A stretch of DNA of 64,000 nucleotides from Datisca glomerata (lineage: Eukaryota > Streptophyta > Magnoliopsida > Cucurbitales > Datiscaceae). The stretch is from NCBI GenBank assembly GCA_003255025.1, contig QANY01005716.1:284001-348000 (forward strand), written 5' to 3'. This document shows, one piece after another, positions 48,023 through 60,146 of this stretch. The translations under genes and the position numbers were made by a program. The notes beneath the pieces were generated by a model. The model was not told the origin of the DNA, did no database searches, and saw only the letters and a list, made by a program, of their open reading frames with translations. How positions within the stretch are numbered: position 1 is the stretch's first letter; every line of letters starts with the position of its first letter.

Positions 48023-48672
48023 TATTATGGGTATTTTCCCAACCACTAATGACGCAACAACATGTGTTACGCTACATTAGAGGCCCCCTGATGAAGGAAA
48101 GTTTGGAGGAAAAGAACTGACCTCAACTAGTCAGTATCAATGATGCTCGAGTTACATAAACACGAGCACCTATAAGAGAGACTCGAGTTCATATGGAGAT
48201 CTCAGATGGTATTGAGCGTAGGGCCACCGTTGCTCACCCAAAGTAACGTCCCGGATGGCACCTCCTCACATGTCCGAGCATCCAACAAGTCCCATCGCCA
48301 TGGCAGGATGTCAGGATAACCCCAGTCTGATCATTTCGAAGGCATTTTGAAAATCAATGTCTATTGCTTTATATCAAAGATCGCCTCCCTTCTATTTAAT
48401 CAAAGACAGACATCGTGTCTTTGAGACGTTTCCTCCTACCCAAAGACTCATGTATAAATACATCTATCAATAAACAGAAGATGTAGGCTTACTCTCCATT
48501 GACTGAATGCTGCCTTAGGTATCAGAGGCCCTTAGGCAAGGCAACCCCCTTCCCCCAGGTTTTCTCACTCTTTAAGTTCTTTATTTGTGTTTTACAGATA
48601 TTGATGATACAAGGAGCTCAATGTAGAGGGTAGACTATATGAAGAATGTTGTTGAGGTTATCAGCCGAAATA
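48023..48672 (+). repeat. 3' LTR (650 bp) of the LARD-like element
   Basis: Starts TATTATGGGTA (TG changed to TA) after a short purine stretch GGGGACAA, and ends GCCGAAATA (CA changed to TA). It differs from the 5' LTR by many substitutions and indels, so the insertion is old. Confidence 0.86.
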
Positions 48673-48824
48673 ATTCTCTCACACTCTCTCTCTATCTCTC
48701 CAAATTAATAGGTAACTAAACATATTAATAGAGAATCTCTCTCACTATCTCTTCAAATTTATTCCATTCATTATTGAGATAGAGAAAGATCCAAAGAGAG
48801 ATGCATATATATGCAATATACTTT

Positions 48825-49110
48825 AGATGACATATACACATACATACATGTATACACATATACACATATATAAATATACACATATATAAATATACACATG
48901 TACACATACGCATATACACGCATATATACATAGACACACACACATGCATATACACACATGTATAAATGTATATATTTGTATATGTAGATATATGTATATA
49001 TGTTACACATGCACACTCGCTATATACATACGTAAAAAGCATGTGTTATATATTGTATATAACATATATATTTATATTGTCATGTATATATATTTATTTG
49101 TATGTTATTT
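48825..49110. repeat. Degenerate (CA/TA)n microsatellite
   Basis: Long run of ACATATACACATACATGTATA-like sequence. It creates Cys/Tyr/Ile-rich open frames on both strands that are not genes. Confidence 0.85.
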
Positions 49111-49853
49111 TATTAATTAAATGTAATATATATTATCTACGAATAGATTCGAGAGAGATGGGAGGGAGGGAGAGAGAGATTGGTGGATTATGGGGTTTCT
49201 ACATTTTTTTAAAGTAATAATTAAATGTTCTGTAGAATGGTTTAATAGAAATAGAAGCATGAATTTTTTTCTTCTTCTAATAGATGGACTAATAAAATAT
49301 AGATATATTTGATGTTTATGTAACTTGTAATATATTTTTGTATTAATTATCTATAATGTAGCTAATCCTGTAAAAAGTCCTATTTAAATTGAATATCTCA
49401 AATCAAACATAAGGCTTCATATTCTCTAACACAGAGGAGATCCAAATCTGGAAGGACATGCACTTCATACAACAACACATTTCTATACTTTTTGACAAAT
49501 TCTTAAAAACATTCTAAACATGAAAAAGTTACACATTTTTATAATATGCATATAAGTCTTGATGCTTGCTCTCATCTACTCTCTCACATTTAAATCATGA
49601 AGTTGTAAGTTAGTTTTGGTACGGTAAAGTTGGTATCTTTTGACAAGTGACAACGGGCCTCTGTAATACTTTTTCATTATCGAAGATTAAGTTAAAATCA
49701 AGCCCTATCCAAGATTAAACATTTTGTATGTCATGACCAGAATTGACCCCAATACTCTGAAGACGGCATCATTTCAGCTATTACCATCTTTCTTCCAGCC
49801 AAAGCACCTAGGGCGGGCAAAAAAGCCATTGAAGAAATTCCCCTTTACCAACT
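49111..49853. other. Intergenic, upstream of ING2
   Basis: AT-rich; must contain the ING2 promoter and leader. No convincing TATA box identified; no other gene. Confidence 0.45.
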
Positions 49854-52800
49854 ATGGCAATTGCACGAACCGGAGTCTACGTCGACGACTATTTGGAATG
49901 TAAGCTTTGATGGGTTACTCCATATTTTTCGTTTTCCTCCAGAATTGTTCTTCTGATTCTAAGGGTTGGATTTGAATTTCTATAGATGCAAGCACATTAC
50001 CCGCTGAGCTTCAAAGACTCCTCAATACTATCAGAGAACTTGACGATCGTTCCCAATGTAGAAAAAATACTTCTAAATTGTATTTTTGTTTTCATTTTCG
50101 GGCTAACGAATCACTTACTTTTGCATATGCTGTGTTTGGGCGTCCGTGATTCGTATTATTTCTGTCTCTATTTACTTTTTCATTTTAAATGCTTGTTTTG
50201 TTATTTGGTGGTTAAGCTATGATAAACCAGACGAGGCAGCAGACAAAGTACTGCTTGGGATTGTCTTCACAGGGCTCGAAAAAAAGTCATCATTACAATT
50301 ATAGCAGTAACAACAATCATGAAGAGGATGAGGCTTCCATTGAAAAGCTTCGAAAGGAGATAGAGGCCAATCAGGATAATGCTTTAAGTCTCTGTACCGA
50401 GAAGGTTTTGCTGGCACGTCAAGCATATGACCTTGTAGGCTGCTCTTCTTCTTTCCCCCTCTCATTATGTATTGATTATTGGCGCTCTACTTGTTTTCTA
50501 AATTCTGTCAACCTTTAATGTGAATCTTCATCCATGTGGATGCTCCAAAACTGGAGCTACTTTGGTTTGCATGTAGTTAATAAATTCTTACTGGACTTTG
50601 TCTGTTAAGTTGTTATGCTTAATGATTTTGCAGATCACTTTAAGTAAAAATAATTTGCCTGCAGGTTTCAATTCGGCAGTAAGGTTTTCCTTTTGCTTTT
50701 CTGTTTTTATTTTTAAGTTGTACAAATAAAATGTCAATTATGACTATAGAAAATATTTTCCTGCATAAATTGTGAAGGCTTTGTTGTTAAATTGATATCA
50801 AGGAGCATTGAAGTTACTGTTAGCTTACATCTTGAAAATAATTAGGGTTTTCTCACTTTTATGGATAATGATGCAAATTGAGCGAAAGGGCAATGAGATG
50901 CTAGTCATATAGTTCAAAAGCATCAACATACTCTAACATTTGTCCTCTCATCCATCTGTTGTTTTTTGGGGCGATCTTCTTTGCTTTGTGCAAATCAAGG
51001 TTCTTGTAATTTATCTCTTTTGAGACTCTTAGTTTAATTGGGTGCTGTCATTTTCTATTAATGAGTTTAGCTTGTCTTCAGGGATATTAACTGAAAAAAG
51101 AGACGCAGTGTTCTAGATTTAGAGATTGAAATTATGAAAATCAGATGGAAGGATGTATCTGATGAAGCTGATGTCATGTATCTACATCTCCTTGTCCATT
51201 AGGACCACCTTGGAAAATGTTAACTCTTGTAGAAAATTTCCTTCTTTTGAAGCATTGTCTTATAATGCTATGATGCAAAACCACAAACTATCTACTTGAG
51301 AAGATGTTTCTCTATTTGTTGGGTTTACTCCAGAAGATATAAGTATAACCATGTACATGCTTGTTGGGACTAGTATATTGCTAAATCCTGAATATCTTTG
51401 TCGAATTACATTGAATTTTATGTCATAGATGTTTCATGAATCCAGCAGTGAGGTGCATCTTGTCCCCAAGACTTTTGCCAACCAATGTGGATTTTCTCTG
51501 ATCCTATTCTTCTCTTTTGTTAGGGGGAGGGGTGAATCGGGGGACTGATTAAATAATATTTCACAGATAAGGATCTGTGAAGTTAATTGTTATAGTTTAT
51601 GGTTAGTTTGCCTCATACTTCAAATTTCATTCTAGAATTTGTAGAGGAAGGGAAGAGAATTTATTTCAATTTGTAGGTATCACAATTCACAATCATCGTG
51701 ATAACTTATTTGCCTGTTAACACAGACAAAAAAATATCTAACCCCTTTAGCATTAGTATCTAGTCCCTCATTTCCAAACTCCTTCTCAGTTATCAAAAAA
51801 GTCGGTCAGTTTTATGCCTTAGAGAAGTCAAATACCTATTCGTTACACACCCGAAATAGGTGTGATCAAAGAAGCTGATGCAACATTGTCAATTTGATTG
51901 GCTACTCCACATGGTTGGCGTTTTCAAAACCCTTGTAACTGGAACTTACACATTCTTTATATATTTTCATTGCTTCAGATAGATAGCCAGGTAAAACGGC
52001 TTGATGAGGATCTGAACAATTTCGCGGAAGATCTGAAGCAAGGTACGTATTAACTTTATGGTTATTTTCAACTTGCATCTTGTATTTTTAGTGTAAATAG
52101 ACAAGTCTATGATGTCAGAGTTCAGATAAAAAAAATTGCTCCACAGGAACCTTAGTTACAATGCATCCTGTAGAATATCATGAAAATCAACTTATATTCC
52201 CAAAAGACACAATTGTCTAGTGGATTCATTCCCTTGGAGTACTTAGTTCAGGCAGTACTTATGTTTCATTTTTATCCATTTTGTAGAAGGAAAAATTCCT
52301 CCTGATGAACCAGCTGTTCTACCGCCCTTGCCTATAGTCCCTAAAAATGAAAAGCGCAGACCTCTTTATGGAACACCTCAACCAAGGAGATCTGATTACA
52401 GGGACAGGGACTGGGATCGGGAGCGTGATAGGGATTTTGAGCTCATGCCTCCCCCAGGAAGTCACAAAAAGGATTTTGCGGCCTCACTTGATATTGATCA
52501 GCCCATCGACCCGAATGAACCTACCTACTGCGTCTGTCATCAGGTTCTGACTTCTTCAAGTTTGCTTCTTATTTAACTTATCTTGTTTACTGAAAGTATA
52601 TCAAGTTACTCTTATCACTTTGGGAATGCTTAAATCCCATGGCATGTGTACTAAGCGTCGGAATGCTCTTGGCCTTTTAGGTGTCATTTGGGGATATGAT
52701 TGCCTGTGACAATGAAAATGTGAGTGCCTCTCTATATTTGCAATGTTTCTGAGCCTGTTTGGCCTTCTCATTGTGAAACACTGATATGTTATATATTTAT

Positions 52801-52918
52801 AAATAATGGACAGTGCCAAGGAGGAGAATGGTTCCATTATGCATGTGTGGGACTAACACCAGAAACAAGATTCAAGGGGAAATGGTATTGTCCGACCTGC
52901 AGATCATCACCTCAATGA
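49854..52918 (+). CDS. ING2: Inhibitor-of-growth protein ING2 (PHD finger), 7 exons
   Basis: Nuclear chromatin reader; ING proteins bind histone H3 trimethylated at Lys4 and recruit acetyltransferase or deacetylase complexes. Exons: 49854-49899, 49986-50057, 50217-50434, 51979-52042, 52287-52543, 52681-52719, 52814-52918, giving 266 residues. The N-terminal ING domain starts [20 protein letters not shown] and includes [17 protein letters not shown] and [19 protein letters not shown] basic/acidic linker with [13 protein letters not shown] follows. The C-terminal PHD finger is [20 protein letters not shown], then [20 protein letters not shown], ending KWYCPTCR, with all C4-H-C3 ligands. Length and start match plant ING2 rather than the shorter ING1. 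All splice sites are GT-AG and the frame is intact. Confidence 0.95.
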
Positions 52919-53053
52919 CAATCATGTTTTTCCTATTCTGTTGTAGCATTAGTTTTCTTCTTTCTTCCGTTGTTTTGTGACTGTAATATACATATTCCAG
53001 AACGGTGCTTACAGTTTACGAAGCTTATGGTACCAAACGCTCTCCCTCCTCTT

Positions 53054-53057
53054 GAGT

Positions 53058-53114
<57 letters not shown>
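53054..53114. repeat. (GA)n microsatellite
   Basis: Nearly pure GA repeat, about 27 units from 53061, downstream of ING2. It generates spurious open frames on both strands. Confidence 0.95.
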
Positions 53115-53115
<1 letters not shown>

Positions 53116-54350
53116 AATTCCATTCCATACCTCGGTCTTAAAATTATAAGAAGAATTTACCATGTAATCTACATACTGCAATACAATGTAATCTATATAC
53201 TGCAATACAGTCAATTTAGAGATGTAGAAAACAGTTTATATGATCTAAATTGATGAGTGAATTTCCAATTATGTAAATAAGCTCAATAAAAAAGAACAGT
53301 GAAAAATTATCAAAGAAAATAGATTAGTAGAAATTATTCCAAGAAAAATCATATGGTAAAGGTAAACCTGTTAATTAAAAAAAATTGTAATTAGATAAAC
53401 CTGTTCATCTTATCTTATAGCTAGTCATTGGTAATTGTAATGGGCTCTTCCTTTTTAAAGATTTGCCAGTAAATAAAGGCGGGGAGCTCTTTTCAGTTTA
53501 GTAAAGTTGGAGGGAAAATATGAACCCAAGGTAATGACAAATATGTCCCTATATCTCCTATCCTTCATCCCTCCTCCTTTTATCACTTCATAGATACAGT
53601 CAGAGCTTCCAAATACAAAAATAGCTTTGTTAATTAAAAAAAAATTGCAATACTAGCTCTTTTTTTATTAATATTTAATTTTTAGGGGATGCGACAAAAG
53701 GGTTCAAATTGTTTAGCCAATACTTTTTTAATTGTTTTTTTTAGTTTTCAGTAATAATTAAAGATGGGTGTTATTGGTTTTATAAAGCTTTAAATATAAA
53801 ATAAATTATCTTTGATGATATCTTTTATTTTTTTTTATTAAAGCGACTTAGCTGATGAGTGGGTTTTGTAGTTTATGAATAAAAAGATTTGAATATCATT
53901 CAAATGATATAAAATTTGATTTGACGAAGCTTAATCATTTGATTTCAAATATTTCCTCTAAATTTTTTCAAGTAATCAAATTTAACCACACAATGAAGAA
54001 GAGCTTATCTTCCTAATCGTATCACTTAACTTTTTGACTTTCTACTTATCATATGAAATGGAGAGGAGTTTGAACTTTGTGTACCTGATAATCAAATAGT
54101 TGACTCATCTCAATTAATGTAATTTTGTTTCTAGTAGAGGGTCATTATCGTCCAACCAGAAATTCTGACGATGGGACCTTACCACCCCACCTAAGAAGAA
54201 GGGATAGCGGCGGAATTTCTAGGAAAGATTTGAAATGGATTGGATAATCTGTCTCTGGCAAAGCTAGATAAAGAAAACCTCAATCAGACAGCATTGCATA
54301 TTAAAACACACGTCACCGAGATCCCATTTCCCAAACAAACCTAAAACCCA

Positions 54351-54354
<4 letters not shown>
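53115..54354. other. Intergenic between ING2 and SINE1
   Basis: AT-rich; no gene or recognisable transposon seen. Confidence 0.5.

Positions 54355-54392
<38 letters not shown>
54355..54392. repeat. (CT)n microsatellite in the SINE1 promoter
   Basis: About 19 CT units, ending some 20 bases upstream of the candidate TATA box. Pyrimidine-rich stretches at this position are common in plant core promoters. Confidence 0.85.
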
Positions 54393-54395
<3 letters not shown>

Positions 54396-54410
54396 CTGTG
54401 AATCCTTCTC

Positions 54411-54417
54411 TTATATA
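54411..54417 (+). promoter_or_regulatory. Candidate TATA box of SINE1
   Basis: TTATATA, placing the transcription start near 54445. The leader probably contains an intron ending at the TTTCATTTCAG acceptor (55002-55012), 51 bases before the ATG. Confidence 0.45.
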
Positions 54418-55063
54418 GAGAAGAAGGCATCTGCTGCTTCATTGAAACGAAGTAATTACAGAAAGTGAAGGCACAAGCCCAACAATAAACGGCAGGAAAA
54501 AAGCCAAAGGTTTTTTTTTGAAGTTAAACAATTTCGAGTTCTTGAATGTTGCTCATTTTTTCTTGCTCTTAGATTTCAATACCCACCTCCTACTTTGACA
54601 TTTATTGGGTGTGCTTCACTCAGAAAAGTTAATAATGGATAGTAATTCTTGTGGATTTCTACACTACCCATTTTACTGTAGGATTTGCGAGGGGTAAAAT
54701 GGATTGAGTTTAAGAGTATTTTCAACTTTCTTTATTTATATCTAGGAGTCAGTCAAGGTAAATCTCAAATACAAAAAGTTTCAATTTGCTTCTCTTTATG
54801 GGTTCAATGTTCCATGTTCTTGATGAACTTTTTATGCTATACTTTCATATTGATAGGCACCCCTTTCATTTTTTTCACTAGATCTTGATGTTTCGTTTTG
54901 TGTGTGTGTAAAGATAAGACTTCAAAGTTCCAATTGTTTTATGATGTAAGAACCCTGAAAGATATGATTTTTTGAACTCTTGTTTCTTTTACTGGCTGTA
55001 ATTTCATTTCAGAAGGCATTGGTTATCTCTGATGAACTTTCATTCAATTGGATTTAGTAAACA

Positions 55064-56964
55064 ATGGGCAGAAATCTCAGTCCTATACTAAGGCGAGAGT
55101 TAGCCAATCTTGACAAAGGTGCTGATAGTCGCAGATCCGCTATGAAGGCATTGAAATCATATGTGAAAGAATTAGACTCCAAAGCCATCCCTATTTTTCT
55201 AGCACAAGTTTCCGAGACTAAAGACACCGGTTCGTTGTCTGGGGAATGCACGATTTCACTCTATGAAGTTCTTGCCCGTGTTCATGGTGTCAAGATAGTC
55301 CCTTTGGTAGATAACATAATGTCATCCATAATCAAGACATTAGCTTCTAGTGCAGGCTCTTTCCCTCTTCAACAGGCATGCTCTAAGGTAGTCCCTGCAA
55401 TTGCAAGATATGGCATTGACCCCACCACTCCTGAAGACAAGAAGAGGCATATCATCCATTCACTCTGTAATCCTCTCTCTAACTCTCTCTTGGGTTCTCA
55501 AGAGAGCCTGACTTCAGGGGCTGCCCTTTGCTTAAAAGCTCTTGTGGATTCAGACAATTGGAGGTTTGCTTCCGATGAGATGGTAAATAAGGTTTGTCAA
55601 AATGTCGCTGGAGCTTTGGAAGAGAAGGCTACTCAAACCAATTTACATATGGGACTGGTTATGACTCTAGCAAAGCGTAATGCTAGGATTGTTGAACCGT
55701 ATGCTAGATTGTTAGTTCAAGCTGGACTTTTAATACTGAAATCTGGAATAGATGAGGGAAATTCTCAGAAACGGTTGTCGGCTATTCAAATGATTAACTT
55801 CTTGATGAAGTGTTTAGATCCATGGAGCATATTCTCAGAGCTTCAGTTGATAAGTGAGGAAATGGAGAAGTGTCAGTCTGATCAAATGGCTTATGTTAGA
55901 GGGGCTGCTTTTGAGGCTTTGCAAACTGCTAAGAGGATAGCTGCAGCAGATAAAGGGTCAAAATTTGAAAAAAGTCCCGGTTCAGTCACTGGATCAAACT
56001 TCAGTAGGAGAGATTATAGGAGGAGAAACCTGTGGGACAATTCCGACCAAACGCCTACATCTGAATCACCAGAATCGCAGACCCTCGGTTCATTTGTTGA
56101 ATATGGATCACTTGTTGGATCACCCATTTCAACAACACAGACTTCTCATATATCAGATTATGCAAGTAGGAGTGTAAATCGGAAACTTTGGAGCTATGAG
56201 AATGGCGGAGTGGATGTGTCCCTCAAGGATGGTTTGTTCTCAGAACTTGCTCAAGAAAGCACCATCTCTGGAATGTATTCTACGTGCTCTTGGAATCGGG
56301 AACTCGCTGACAACAGAAGAGATTACTCAGATGAGTTTGCTGGATTTGTCCAGAGGAGTCCTAGTAGTAGACTTTCACGAAGCACCACCAACAGTCCCCT
56401 GGTATGTATTCCTTTGCTGATTAGTATTGAAATTACTTGTACTGAATTACTATGTGCTTTTGATGGTATTTGATTAATTCTGACAACTTGTTTGCGCCTC
56501 AGCGATCACGTACACAGATTAGTGAGAATTTAATCTTCAAAACTCCGAGGAAGCTTGTCCACTCCCTACAAGATCCAAGTGACGTGAACTTGGACTTCTC
56601 TGAGAAACCAAGCAGACAAAGGTTTAGAAGTCTATCTTCGGGCAATTTTGAGTGGAGTCCAACTGCCAAATATGATCAAAATGATTTCTCATACGATGCC
56701 AACTATGATGGAAGAGAGAACGGAGGCTCATACCTAAATGGCCAACAGTTAGGTGATGGCTCCGAATCTGTCTCATCAACAGATGACACATACGTGCAAG
56801 TGATTGAAGGTCAGACTAAAAATCAGAGGCTTGGAATTGAGAAGCCCCATAAGAAGACTGCTTTAAAATTGGTTTGTGGCATTTCTTGTGTTCTACTTGC
56901 AGTCTGCACTCCATTAATTTGGATCAATGATCAGGTTGAAGCCAATTTCCTTGTTCCCACATGA
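55064..56964 (+). CDS. SINE1: SINE1-type armadillo-repeat KASH protein, 2 coding exons
   Basis: Outer nuclear envelope protein that binds SUN proteins through its C-terminal tail and, in Arabidopsis, associates with actin in guard cells. Exons 55064-56401 and 56503-56964 give 599 residues. Residues 1 to about 300 are helical armadillo-like repeats (MGRNLSPILRRELANLDKGA; KSYVKELDSKAIPIFLAQVS; YVRGAAFEALQTAKRIAAAD). A Ser-rich, poorly conserved middle follows. Near the end, residues about 567-587 form a single transmembrane helix (LKLVCGISCVLLAVCTPLIW), followed by a 12-residue tail ending LVPT. A short tail ending XVPT after a terminal transmembrane helix is the plant KASH signature. SINE1 and SINE2 are alike; I prefer SINE1 because it neighbours ING2 in Arabidopsis (from memory). 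Confidence 0.88.
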
Positions 56965-57148
56965 TGTGTATCTGAGTAGTTTCTCCCAATTCGATAGCAG
57001 AAAGGCATGTAATGGTAGTCACTATTACTTGAATTTTTTGAGCCTTTATTAAGAGAATGAGTTCAGGCATCTGCTGTAACAATATCAACTTTTTAAACCA
57101 TCCCACCTATGAATGAGCATTGGGTGTTCAATTTTCTATTGAGCAAAA

Positions 57149-57154
57149 AATAAA
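57149..57154 (+). terminator. Candidate polyadenylation signal of SINE1
   Basis: AATAAA about 185 bases after the SINE1 stop codon. Confidence 0.4.
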
Positions 57155-57239
57155 TGGAATCTCTAATTCCTTCAATTGCTTTCTTCTTTCTTGTTTCCCA
57201 TAAACAAAAGGAGCTGTGATACAAAAGCTGTATTTTGTT

Positions 57240-57484
57240 CTCAAAAGATGGATAGCACACACAAAACCAAGAGAGGGAAGCGCTATATAAGATTGACAAT
57301 CTTAACATCTCAAAAAGCTGAACTTTTTTACAATACATTGCTGCTCTCTCTCCTTTTTGATGTTGGAATTTCACCCATCACTTAGTACTAATTTCTCTTG
57401 TTTCTCAAATGATAGCTAGCACACACAGAGAAGCAAGAGAGAAAAGTGCTAAATAAGAATGACAATCTTGACATCTCGACATGA
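57240..57484. repeat. Local duplication, two copies of about 80 bp
   Basis: 57240-57320 and 57404-57484 match closely (TAGCACACACA, then AAGAGAG, GACAATCTT and ACATCTC in the same order and spacing). They lie between the converging SINE1 and NDF5 genes. Confidence 0.65.
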
Positions 57485-57673
57485 AGCTTGTTGAGAACTA
57501 CAAACCTTTGCATTTCTATGCATTCTTTTGAGGAATTTTACATAGAAAGTTTCCCAATGTTATACCATGGCACTTAGAGATCAACTTAATGATATTGATG
57601 ATGATAAATATTAATAACCGGTTAACAAGACATCGTTCATGACAAATACTGTGAAACAGAGAAATTATCAAGA

Positions 57674-59157
57674 TTAGAGATTTGGGTTGTATAAATGTTG
57701 TCTTCCTCTCCAAACTTGTTGAGGTTCCAAGAGAATAGGTTTGAGAATGGCTGATTGGCCAACACATATAAAGGCATACTCACCATAGAATTCATGACTG
57801 GACCCTGGACTGAACATATACACTTCTTCAAACCCCTCTCTTCCTACCACCACTGAATTTCTCCTTCCCTGAAGAGATAACCCCAATAGAAGTGAGATGT
57901 TTGTGATTGAAGTATATAATAATTCCTCATGCTGACCAGAAAAAAGAAAAAGAAAAAGTTAAAAGAAAGTACCCTGTCTATGATCGTAAAGTTCCTGGGA
58001 GCACTGGTGTAGATCCTACTAATTTGCTCGTTTAATTGTTTATAGTTATCATCTTCTTCACCCTCCATTTCCATTTCTTCATCATACTGATTTCTTTGAC
58101 CCCGTCTAGAAAAAAATCCTTTCAGTGCTTCCCCAAAACCATTGATGCTACCCTTTTGGTTGCCAAAGTCAGGAGGAATAATGCCAAAATCAGATGGAAA
58201 TGGTGTCCTTGTGAAAAAATCAGAACCTTCAAGTCCAATTGCATAAGTTGCCTCTGGTGTGCTTACAGTCAGATGGGTTAGAACAGATCCTGTCAATTTC
58301 AGAGTTGTTGATTTGGAGTTTGAGATTGTAAGCTCAGAGCTTAACATATCTTCTTCAAGACTCACCATGTACTTCACTTCAACCTTGTTTTCTACATTCC
58401 TGCTCATCATTTCTACCTGTTCAAGTTCTCATCTTTGTCCCTTACACGTCCACAAGAATGATAAAATGCAAAAATACCCCCTTTACTTTGTCTTTCTTGC
58501 AATTTAGTAGAATCCTATTCATATCCTATACAATTTTTTGGGCCTATTCAAAACTTGGGGTGTTATTGCAAAACAGTCAGAAGTATAGAGGATATTTTTG
58601 CCAAAGAAAAAAAGAGAACTAAACAGAAACTTTACCTGAATAGATTCACGAGTATTTCCTCTAATATCATGAAGAGTCCAATTTGTTGGACACCATGAAT
58701 CCATTTCACCGTCACCATGAAGGTTGAAAGCTAAGGAAACTCCACCTTGAATGACAGCATCATCACCATTCTCATCCTCAGAAACAGAAGAATGTAGCAA
58801 TTCAAGTGTGCCTCCATGCCACATAGGAGGCTTGTAGGACGTGATTAGGCCACTTGGCAGCATCATAATGGCTGTACCTCCATTGTCCAATTGCATCTTT
58901 ACAATGCAACTGTTGCCAATCCCTTCAAAGGTGACTCCATGACCATTGAATTCTTCCTGTAAGTAGTCAACGTTGATAGGTTGGTATGTGATTGAAGCTA
59001 CTGCTGGAACTGGGAATTCTCTTCTCTTATTGATGATGTAGTGAGGAGAAACGGGATGATGAATTTGATGGTTAAAACTAAAATTAGTTGAATTTGAAGA
59101 AGGTTTTGTAGGGGAAAAGAGTTTGGATGGGATGAGAGAATTGCAAGAAATGCTCAT
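57674..59157 (-). CDS. NDF5: NDH-dependent cyclic electron flow 5 (NDF5)-like, 3 exons
   Basis: Chloroplast protein needed for the NADH dehydrogenase-like complex that runs cyclic electron flow around photosystem I. Exons 58636-59157, 57973-58416 and 57674-57868 give 386 residues with GT-AG introns. The start MSISCNSLIPSKLFSPTKPS and the next 30 residues are Ser/Thr/Asn-rich with few acidic residues, as in a chloroplast transit peptide. The body is a galactose-mutarotase-like β-sandwich: NGHGVTFEGIGNSCIVKMQL, LPSGLITSYKPPMWHGGTLE, LTHLTVSTPEATYAIGLEGS and RGRRNSVVVGREGFEEVYMF. The paralogue PnsB2 (NDF2) shares this fold; the linker and the last exon look more like NDF5. Frame intact; the sugar-epimerase activity of the fold is not expected. 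Confidence 0.83.
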
Positions 59158-60146
59158 TATTTTTGTTTCTGAAGTGTAAATTCTAATTATTTAGGGTGAC
59201 AAGTAAGGATTTGGCATCTCCAGGAAGAAGATGAAGAGATTGAAGTTTTCTCCTGTCAAAAGACATTGAAGCTTGTACTAGAAAATATGTCTTGTTTTGC
59301 AAGTGGATAACAGGACAAGTTTTAATCGATCACTGCTTTATGGATATTTTTTGTTTGGACAGAATGTAACAATTATTTCTAATATTTTAATTACACTTTT
59401 TCTTTATCTTCTCATTTTCATGCCATCGAACCATTTTTCCATCCAACAACGACAACATAAGTGACTGAAAGTTTTGATGAATTTTAGTTTAAATATTACA
59501 CATTATTTAAACGGCGTTAATTTAGAATTTAATGATTATGAGTTTTTTATTAGTAAAATTTAACATAGATGAACATCCCTATCAGTTTTCAAATAATATG
59601 AGTATACATGTCAATTAACTAAAATACAAATGTGTCACAGAAATTTTTTCAATGTTTTATGAACATTGTATAGAAATAAACCTGGTGCTTGGCGGATTCA
59701 TTCTCACGGCCAAATATTTAACACAAAATTTATGCGATCGGGTAGAAAAATCATGAAAATTCTGATGCTTTAGCTTTACCCATTAGTCTATGTGAACTAT
59801 TAATCAATTATGTTGCCCAATTCTCTGTTCAATGAAATTCCGATTTGACCAACCAACCCAAAAAACAATAAAAGGCCAAAACTTCAATTCATTTTTTCGA
59901 TTAGGGGGTTACAGTGACTAGAGCTGGGATTACGGTGATACAAGCTCATTCACTAGAGAAATACTATGACTCGTCCCAACCAAAACTTCATTGAGCCATA
60001 CCAGACATTTACCCAAAAATAGCAGAGAATCCATTGATATAACTGATGGAAGATGTGTCCTCCAAACAAACGAAGAAAAAAGAAGATGGACAATAAACTG
60101 CCTAGACGATTACAAGCAAATCAGATGATCAAGTCCCCAAATCAAC
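59158..60146. other. Intergenic, NDF5 promoter side
   Basis: AT-rich, between the NDF5 start and the CCT8 3' end. No gene recognised. Confidence 0.45.

Larger units (their letters stand above)
42703..48672 (+). mobile_element. Complete non-coding LTR retrotransposon (LARD-like)
   Basis: Two homologous direct repeats (42703-43404 and 48023-48672) bound a 4.6-kb interior, and ATTCT flanks both ends (42698-42702 and 48673-48677), so both borders are supported. The interior has a primer-site-like sequence right after the 5' LTR but no recognisable protease, integrase or reverse transcriptase. It contains two tandem arrays and a nested hAT-like element. This fits a large retrotransposon derivative dependent on another element, probably of the gypsy group. 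Without the nested 793 bases the element was about 5.2 kb. Confidence 0.88.

Noticed and set aside
48725..49217. Cys/Tyr/Ile-rich open frames on both strands
   Set aside because: They arise from the CA/TA microsatellite; no domain, and both strands are open for the same reason.
52933..53253. Open frames with Ser-Leu or Arg-Glu repeats
   Set aside because: Translations of the GA microsatellite.
55965..56420. Extra open frames on the plus strand within SINE1
   Set aside because: Shadows in other frames of the SINE1 coding exon.
58519..59157. Stand-alone 212-codon gene
   Set aside because: It is NDF5 exon 1 reading past its donor site into the intron.
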